Origin: Phoronis australis
Taxonomy: Eukaryota; Phoronida; Phoronidae
Assembly: GCA_002633005.1 (NCBI GenBank)
Contig: NMRA01000168.1
Coordinates: forward strand, 501,129-565,128
Length of the DNA stretch: 64,000 bases
Reading direction: 5' to 3'
A program made the translations under genes and the position numbers. This document shows, in pieces, positions 59,601 through 64,000 of this stretch (within the stretch, counting starts at the first letter, position 1; the number at the start of each line of letters is the position of its first letter). The notes beneath the pieces are model-generated. The model was not told where the DNA came from. It made no database searches and worked only from the letters and a program-made list of their open reading frames with translations.

Positions 59601-60092
59601 TATTCTGTCATGACAATTATGAAGGCGATTACATGCGAGTATAGTCTTCATTCGATTTTCGTTTTTTGCCAGCTTAACACAGCGGAATGCAGAATGTTAT
59701 GGTACACAAACTTGGACACTTATTTTCCTGGAAAGCACAAACGTTTATTCTTTCTAGGTGTAATTTAAGACAGCTAATTTCAGTTGACCGATGTGTATTT
59801 CAGCGGCGCTCCAAACATTCTGGATAAACTGAATGTCAACGAATTTTCCATGCGACGTATTCTCGATATTCTTGTAAAGGCAGCCGAAGCTGACATAAAA
59901 GCAAGATTGGACGACATAATTAATAAATTTTCGACGTATTTACGCGCACAGCCAGTACAGCATCCAATCACGTTTAGTCCAAACGAACTTCGGAGCATGC
60001 TGAGGCGAAAAAATATCGAACCAAGAGGATCTTTGGAACAGATGGCGCTTCAGTATATCAGATATCCTGCTGGAGGTACATGTAAATTGTAG
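28042..60092 (+). CDS. Secreted large lipid transfer-like protein with C-terminal M23/LECT2-like domain (26-exon gene)
   Basis: Exons: 28042-28197, 28666-28756, 29139-29175, 29555-29675, 32487-32684, 32890-33118, 35272-35363, 36327-36373, 38475-38529, 39318-39391, 45012-45295, 45635-45689, 46205-46288, 46741-46964, 47115-47245, 49005-49186, 50920-51065, 51258-51378, 52832-53043, 54109-54251, 55591-55661, 56341-56513, 56969-57135, 57520-57694, 58569-59158, 59804-60092. Phases agree everywhere except between exons 5 and 6. The product is about 1,380 residues. The N-terminal half follows the vitellogenin/MTP lipid-transfer fold (LPD_N); the lipovitellin open sheets and VWD domain of vitellogenins are missing. 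Expected role: a secreted lipid-binding carrier; this is by family only. It stands head to head with the Hedgehog-like gene. Confidence 0.75.
29820..29990 (+). repeat. TGTTACATTTTACG-rich repeat, copy 1
   Basis: Contains several units of TGTTACATTTTA(C/G)G in both directions. Its reverse complement aligns along its length with 32195-32415. Located in intron 4 of the lipid-transfer gene. Confidence 0.75.
29991..32194. other. Intron sequence between the inverted repeats, including a repeat-like stretch at 30,040-30,350
   Basis: No exon is supported. 30,040-30,350 starts with CGGCCGGGGGTACTCG and looks like a decayed dispersed repeat; the 148-codon frame over it is low-complexity at its end (poly-Ile/Thr from an ATT-rich tract at 30,360-30,440) and not a gene. 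Confidence 0.4.
32195..32415 (-). repeat. TGTTACATTTTACG-rich repeat, copy 2 (inverted)
   Basis: Inverted copy of 29820-29990, sharing blocks such as GTACATTTCTCGCATG, TACATTTTAGGAG and CTAGCAAC. It ends about 70 bases before exon 5 and lies in the same intron as copy 1. Confidence 0.75.
32487..33118 (+). CDS. Exons 5-6: Cys-containing LPD_N segment with an out-of-phase junction
   Basis: Exon 5 (32487-32684) enters in phase 0 after TCGCAG and includes VGDVKTINVVKTKLKPHPC, like the conserved K-T-K ... C part of the family. Exon 6 (32890-33118) contains a Cys pair (PCTSIWESSNC) and ends HSQ before GTTTGT. Exon 5 leaves in phase 0 but exon 6 needs phase 2. Either a small exon is missing, a different donor is used, or one base is wrong. 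Exon 6 joins exon 7 in phase. Confidence 0.5.
34239..35130 (+). mobile_element. Nonautonomous TIR DNA element, copy 1 (892 bp)
   Basis: Left end CAGTGGCGGATCTAG and right end (as reverse complement) CATAGGCGGATTTAG form terminal inverted repeats. TGCTA flanks both sides (34234-34238 and 35131-35135) as a 5-bp target duplication. It has no coding capacity. The ends resemble hAT elements, but hAT duplications are usually 8 bp, so the superfamily is open. It sits in intron 6 of the lipid-transfer gene, about 140 bases before exon 7. Confidence 0.8.
35272..39391 (+). CDS. Exons 7-10: small linker exons of the lipid-transfer gene
   Basis: Four short exons (92, 47, 55 and 74 bases) with matching phases 0/2/1/2/1. 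They encode VVYITPSKDMQSVDAS, an Arg/Gly/Ser-rich linker, STVKVVLGSKR and VSAEIDVAFNCIEKHTNK. Exon 10 uses the AG at 39316-39317, not the AG just upstream, because only that choice keeps the frame open. Small size makes them less certain than the larger exons. Confidence 0.55.
36376..36665. repeat. TCATC/TCGTC-rich tract
   Basis: Degenerate trinucleotide-type repeat (TCATCATCG, TCGTCATCG) following exon 8. Confidence 0.6.
39677..39868. repeat. ATT/GTT microsatellite
   Basis: Runs of TTATTG, TTATTATTA and CATTACCATT. Open frames here are poly-Ile/Thr artefacts. Confidence 0.88.
44047..44973 (+). mobile_element. Nonautonomous TIR DNA element, copy 2 (left end lost at an N)
   Basis: Aligns in the same orientation with copy 1 from its base ~50 to its right end (shared blocks GCACAGCACCGAATGGGG, GGTCCACAGCGTTTGCGCGC, CGCCACTGCCGGTCGCCTGG). 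The left TIR is missing where the sequence has an N (44,047), likely a collapsed or misassembled G-rich end. Its right end lies 38 bases before exon 11 of the lipid-transfer gene. Confidence 0.75.
45012..49186 (+). CDS. Exons 11-16: LPD_N superhelical domain
   Basis: Exon 11 (45012-45295) is helix-rich with Cys (FLNATCTNGDETCFD) and LVIDMLCQIATPEAQDL. Exon 14 (46741-46964) has the family signature MILIEALGNTGHPKALGHI followed by VNALRW, as in the L-K-A-L-G-N-x-G-H-P ... A-L-R motif of lipid-transfer proteins. It begins with a basic stretch RHRIKR that could be cut by a convertase. Exon 15 carries VREKAYRLYKKHP, and exon 16 (49005-49186) LPGIDWVKTIGSSAIGASFG, a Gly-rich hydrophobic stretch. 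All phases match. Confidence 0.8.
49187..50919. other. Intron 16, with tandem repeat and heat-shock-element-like site
   Basis: No exon supported. CTTGCTGGTCAC-led units at 50136-50181 and 50199-50247 are an imperfect duplication. AGAATATTCTAGAAT at 50524-50538 is a three-unit GAA/TTC array as bound by heat shock factor. The stretch 49,950-50,515 may be an old solo LTR on the minus strand (it would start TGTAACAGCC), but no target duplication was found. Confidence 0.3.
50920..57135 (+). CDS. Exons 17-23: amphipathic helical segments replacing the lipovitellin sheets
   Basis: Seven exons with matching phases. After a last sheet-like exon 17 (SGFFEIDIFNTAF) they encode long amphipathic helices: LAKLFDKMIGSI, KDFVTIIQELPKRLKHLVE, VIYRIKHFIEDVK, VGRRIIDAIKMIVHAVR, LKYLVEDIKDAIAEVGKFL, EEQERKIAEEFVKMLRD. 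Such helices often bind lipid surfaces, but I recognise no family. No vitellogenin DUF1943 or VWD pattern is visible. Confidence 0.65.
53044..54108. other. Intron 19 with an antisense open frame
   Basis: A minus-strand frame (53780-54061) reads FRRRYNVSMIQGEQELKTDL and more, looks protein-like, and is preceded by a possible acceptor (TTAATTCAG). I recognise no family and find no partner exons, so it is noted without a gene call. Confidence 0.2.
57520..59158 (+). CDS. Exons 24-25: degenerate M23 peptidase/LECT2-like domain and acidic tail
   Basis: Joined exons give a Cys cluster (DCEESACACG), then NFPKGVDVRANKHAK and TTGLVKKRNNNEVLIIPSEG, a Y-x-I strand, the G-x-x-V-x-A-G-x-x-I-G turn (VFQAGEKIGKV), FIHVAVRKK and YIDPLPFLE. 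This is the motif order of M23 (lysostaphin-like) domains and of vertebrate LECT2: H-x-G-x-D, T-G-x-V, G-x-x-(I/L)-G, H-x-H, D-P-x-x-(Y/F)-L. The His of H-x-G-x-D is Pro and the second His of H-x-H is Ala, while the Asp and first His remain, so peptidase activity is unlikely. An acidic, coiled-coil-prone tail follows to residue about 1285. Confidence 0.68.
59804..60092 (+). CDS. Exon 26: helical C-terminus
   Basis: Enters in phase (AG+C) after TATTTCAG and reads SMRRILDILVKAAEADIKAR, FSPNELRSMLRRK and LEQMALQYI, then stops at TAG 60,092. Mostly alpha-helical and charged; no family recognised. A weak donor shortly before the stop (GGAG|GTACAT) leaves a small chance of a further exon. Confidence 0.65.
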
Positions 60093-60793
60093 ATTTCTTC
60101 ATGATACCAAAACGCCTACAAACACATGTTCTGTCCAAGAAGCGAACGTTTGATCTAGGCCTTTTTCCGCGACAAAATCTGTGTCAACTTGTTCTTGTCT
60201 CAGACAAGAAGTGATCACCCGGTTTTCAAAGAAATGTCAGTTCGTTGTTAGTTGAGATCTCGGCGCCTTAAATGAAGCGCTGTAATTGTAGCCAATGTGT
60301 GGAGCTTTGGGTCTGTTGAAAAGTGACTTAATACGTTAGACAGGCGTTTGGTCCTGGGCTCTCATTTCACAATTACTGAATACAGGTTTAACCTTGCAAT
60401 TTAGCAAATCACAACCTAGAAGGAATTTATCCAAAATATTCCCTGCAACTAGAAGTAATGGGTGTATTTTCATAGACTTTGTACTTTTGCTTAAGTGGCC
60501 GGGATTTAAATATTTTTTGGAAATAGTTGTATAGAGCGTAAAACCAAAATTCTGACTTTTTTCACTTATTGATGGATCAGACCAATGGTCTCAAGCGATG
60601 ATGAACAGCCGGTTCTATCAAATCCCAGATAAAAATTGAAACCAATTCCATTACAGTGTGTAGTCTAAATTGAACTTGTTTTTATAGCCACTTAAAATTT
60701 CAAACTTTTGTATAATAACTGACCTCTTTCTACTAATGTCACTAACGACGACGACGCGTCTCACCAGATTGTCTCTAATTATCACACAGTCCT
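60093..60793. other. 3' flank of the lipid-transfer gene
   Basis: No coding sequence or clear polyadenylation signal close to the stop. Nothing else recognised. Confidence 0.4.
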
Positions 60794-61196
60794 GGGCCCG
60801 GTCTCTAATCTTTGTACTCGAAACGAACTCGAAACTATTTTTGGCAATTTCTCTGCACCTTTTGTGTGAACTTAAGACAATTGGTTATCAGACTGTGCTC
60901 GAATACATTATAGTTTATGCATAGGAGTTTCTAGTTCAAGTTTGCCCTTGAAGACCCTTATACTCGTGCTACAAACTCGAGTAAAAACTCGAAATTTCGA
61001 GTTCAAACTCGAACTTATTTCTTTAATATTGGGTTTACAAACTGTGAACTAAGGGCAATAAATTATCTACGTAAGTTACTGTGTACTCGAGCATAGAATA
61101 ATAGATACTTATCTTGAGTTCGCCCAAACGTAGAGTAGAAAATGCCAAACCTAATTTCGAGTTCCATTTCGAGTAAAAAGATTGGAGACCGGGCCC
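60794..61196. mobile_element. Palindromic foldback element (403 bp)
   Basis: Left end GGGCCCGGTCTCTAATCTTT and the reverse complement of the right end GGGCCCGGTCTCCAATCTTT match. The arms stay related through ACTCGAAA... blocks to a centre near 61,000 (ACTCGAAATTTCGAGT). No coding frame; a MITE-type element. No target duplication was identified. Confidence 0.7.
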
Positions 61197-62860
61197 TGTT
61201 TGAATCATATTTTAGTTCACTGGCTTTCGCCTCTGTATCGTTAGAGATCATTGAAGTTTTTGATGTGCGACGACACCTTCTCGTTTTCGGAAGGATTAGA
61301 AGCACGCAGTGGCTATTTTTACTGTTTCTGGCGTCCTACACTCCATATACACGCAGACTTAACCACTGTTTACGTAAATTGATCAAATGTGTGAATTCTG
61401 GGAAAAGTACATATATTTGAATTACTCCGACAACTGTGGTGTCTCCTATTGACAGTTGTGTCTACGACTGAATCTCCGAAACCTTCTGCAGGATCTTGAG
61501 GAATTTTGAAAAGCGTATTCTGTGAAGACGACGAATTTTGGAAAGATCCGAATACCACTGTGTATGCTAGGGCATTTTTTCATTGTTCTCTTTTCCACCG
61601 TATCGGTAGGTTTCCACGATAGACTTCGTTGATTTTGGCGAACATGTTTTGTTAACGATGTGATAGCACCGCCATGTTTTCAGATGCATTAGGCATAACA
61701 TACGCCACCTGGAGGCCATTTTTTATTTTGTGTCGATATTGAGGGCGCATCTCTTTATCAGCCAAATCACTGTAAGGACTATTGTGAAGTTTGGCAAATT
61801 TATACGTATTCCTTCTACATGTATGGCGCACCATAGTGGCAGTTTTTTTGTTCGCAGATATTTCTCAAGGAATGTTTTGGCATTTGGCAAGACTATTTCT
61901 ATGAAAGTTATAATTCTGGATGACAGATTTTCAAGTTTATCTGCTGCACTCCTTAGTAAGAATCATATTTTACGTTTTCTGCTTTATCTTCTTAATTCCT
62001 TGACGGATTTTTGTGAAGTGTGGCAAGTAGGCTTCTATGATCACATTTTATCTTTTGAGGATTTTACCTATTGAACATCTGCCAAGTGGCCTTTATTATA
62101 ATATTTTCGAGTTTTTTTGGCACCCTACTCTTTACTGTTTTAATCAACCTAAAGATAATTTTGAAAAAATGCAATACGCGTTTCTTTTGGGAAGTGCACA
62201 TCTAGAAACGATGCTTTTCAGATCTGCCCGATTGCTCTGGTTCCCTCTGGTTATTGACAGTTTTGCTCACAGGCTGTGACTCATTGTCCACCAAGCTCCT
62301 CGAAGGAACTTCGTGAAATGTGTAACTATGTGCTTTAACTCAATAAACTACAGCTGACTTGTACTTTGGGTCAAAACCGATCCCCGATTCCTCTAGGGTA
62401 ATTTTGTTTTTCTTTGCTCTTGTCTTGGTATCTGCAAAATTCCTTTAGGGCTCTTCATGACATTTAGGAAACGAGGCGCAAAGACAATACCGCAAGCCCT
62501 GTTTCAGACAAATGTCACCTACGGTGCGTACCTTAGAGGCATTTGTATGCTTTTTATGTCTGCACTTTCTCACCAGCCTCCCCGAATCCAAACTGCGAAA
62601 AGAATGATGATCAAATTCGGCAAGTTTGTTTCTGTTGGGCAGAGCAATGCTGACTAGGTTTCCTTCCGTAGAATCTATTTTACGTTCACTAGCATTGTAC
62701 CTTTAGTGATAATGTTTAAAGGAGAATGCCACTTTTCATATCATTTTTAGTACGAAAAACGGTCCGTCAATTATCGCAGACAGTTTTTAGTCAATAGCGG
62801 GTTCCCGAAATGTTAGTAATTAGTCATGTCTTACGTTAAGGGGGGGGGGGGTCTGACTGT
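61197..62860. other. Gene-free stretch with two decayed copies of a coding-like segment
   Basis: Frames at 61730-61801 and 62556-62627 both run MS-x-L, keep the same 24-codon spacing and end KFGKF. The surroundings are weakly similar (T-Y-A/G upstream), with a frameshift in the first copy. No family recognised; perhaps relics of a gene or transposon exon. Confidence 0.3.
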
Positions 62861-62938
62861 GTGAGGTGTCGCGTTAGTAATTATTTTACCTCGGTTGTGC
62901 TAAGTTCGTCGTTTGTGTTTGTTAACGAGTCAGTGAAC

Positions 62939-63605
62939 ATGCTGCACGGCTGCTGCGTACCGGAGTGTACTCACTATCGTCACACGAGCACTTTGGGTAT
63001 GCCATTTCATCGTTTTCCAAATGACACACTCCGACGTACGTGGCTCGTTCATGTGAAGAACGCAGCGTTGGCCGTCCACGCAACGTACAAAACAAAAAAT
63101 TACCTAGCGTGTGGAAAGCGGTTTCTTCCGTCGGATTACGAAAGAGATACATGTATGTTCGCGGAATTGAGGAAGGATACCGCAAAACAGTGCCTGTAGA
63201 AGGATGCCATACTGTCAGTGTCTTGATTCCCGGCACCCCCAAAAAGTGCATATTTGAAGCGAGAAAGCTCGCAAGCTGTGGTCTGTATAGGGACTGGAGG
63301 CCCTTCATCTACTGTCACTTGTTCATCCGAACATACGCCCAGAGCGTTTAATCCCGGGAACTAGCAGCGATTTGCCCTGTGCTGGCATTTTCTCCGTCCC
63401 AGAGCCTATAAGTAGCCCTGCAGCGATGTCGAGTAATGCTAATGGATACTGGCCCAGTTTTGCACCCGGTGAGGAGGACTGTTCGCCATGCAGTGAACAG
63501 GCCGGTGAACCAAACTTTGATAAGTTTATTGTAGACTTGGCTAAAGTATTGACGTTTTTAGAAGGTGCCAGGTGTGTGGCGAGGGTGGCACACGACGGGA
63601 TGTAA
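62939..63605 (+). pseudogene. THAP zinc-finger protein, frameshifted copy within a repeated element
   Basis: From ATG 62,939 the frame shows the THAP domain: CCVPECTHY, MPFHRFPNDTLRRTWLVHVK, then ACGKRFLPSDYER. THAP domains bind DNA through a C2CH zinc site; here the final C-x-x-H reads C-G-K-R, so the His is lost. The frame stops at 63,199. Sequence like the end of a THAP domain (TVPVEGCHTVSVLIPG) continues in the next frame, indicating a 1-base shift. Further downstream, 63,372-63,605 encodes a Pro/Ser-rich piece and EPNFDKFIVDLAKVL, which is also present in the left-end copy. It is probably a decayed transposon-borne gene (P-element-like transposases carry THAP), but no transposase core is seen. 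Confidence 0.6.
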
Positions 63606-64000
63606 GCGGTTTAAGTGTTCAGGTTACTATCTAGTGGAAAGAGCTGAGGGATTCCACTGAGGTCGGCATAACAGTGCACACCTTGCCTTTGTATCAAAAC
63701 GTCCCACCACGTCTTTTCGATCTCTGTTTCATCCCTCTCAACTGTTGTCTGTGCGTATCTTGCCTCACTATACTCGTGCTCAAACATTATGCACCCACTG
63801 GCTGTTCGTGAAGAAATTCATCGGCACCGCTCCTATGAACAATAATTCCGTCAGTCACTTTACTGAGTCTGTGATATGGGTCGCCAACTCCAGCCATTTT
63901 CAGACTACTACAAACTAAACGATCCCTAATCCCAATGTAATTCAGTTCTCTAGCATTCCAGTTTGTCGTAGAACACTCGTCAATGGGAAGTGATGACGAC
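63606..64000. other. Window end, nothing recognised
   Basis: The first ~35 bases still match the left-end element copy (to about base 290 there). The rest has no supported feature. Confidence 0.4.

Overview
This window looks like ordinary nuclear DNA from an invertebrate animal, probably marine. It is AT-rich, with spliceosomal GT-AG introns of a few hundred bases to several kilobases, microsatellites and many decayed transposon copies. The families present (large lipid transfer protein, Hedgehog-type signal, THAP zinc finger) are animal ones. I cannot name the species; cnidarian, hemichordate, amphioxus and lophotrochozoan all remain possible. There is no operon, CRISPR array or rRNA.

Two large genes dominate, arranged head to head around a 3.1 kb intergenic stretch (24,894-28,041). 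I rebuilt both by joining exons whose splice sites and reading phases agree.

The minus-strand gene (24,893 down to 2,203) has about 18 exons and would encode a secreted protein of about 1,460-1,480 residues. In order it has: a signal peptide; a beta-rich region resembling the DUF7029/DUF7223 pair known from fungal secreted proteins; an unrecognised middle region; a ComEC-type metallo-beta-lactamase domain with metal ligands intact, in one uninterrupted 1-kb exon; a furin-type RRKR site; a Hedgehog N-signal-like domain (SLHYEGRA, ADRMM, GFDYV) with no Hint domain; and a second M15 peptidase-like domain that has lost its metal ligands. One or two 1-base frameshifts lie near 10.8 and 9.9 kb.

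The plus-strand gene (28,042-60,092) has about 26 exons and would encode a secreted protein of about 1,380 residues. It begins with a vitellogenin/MTP-type lipid-transfer N-terminal region. The usual lipovitellin sheets and VWD domain are absent. It continues with a series of amphipathic helical segments and a degenerate M23/LECT2-like domain. One junction (32,684/32,890) does not keep phase.

So a Hedgehog-like ligand candidate and a lipid-carrier-like protein share a possible bidirectional promoter, and both carry folds related to bacterial cell-wall peptidases. This is the best candidate for an undescribed system here. That the two proteins work together is inference.

The rest is mobile or repetitive. 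A THAP-containing element occurs at both window ends, with the left copy collapsed into a foldback. Two copies of a roughly 0.9-kb TIR element sit in introns of the lipid-transfer gene. An inverted pair of TGTTACATTTTACG-rich repeats lies at 29.8 and 32.3 kb, and a 403-bp palindromic element at 60.8-61.2 kb. There are several microsatellites, a possible tRNA-derived SINE, and two ancient copies of an unknown coding-like segment near 62 kb.
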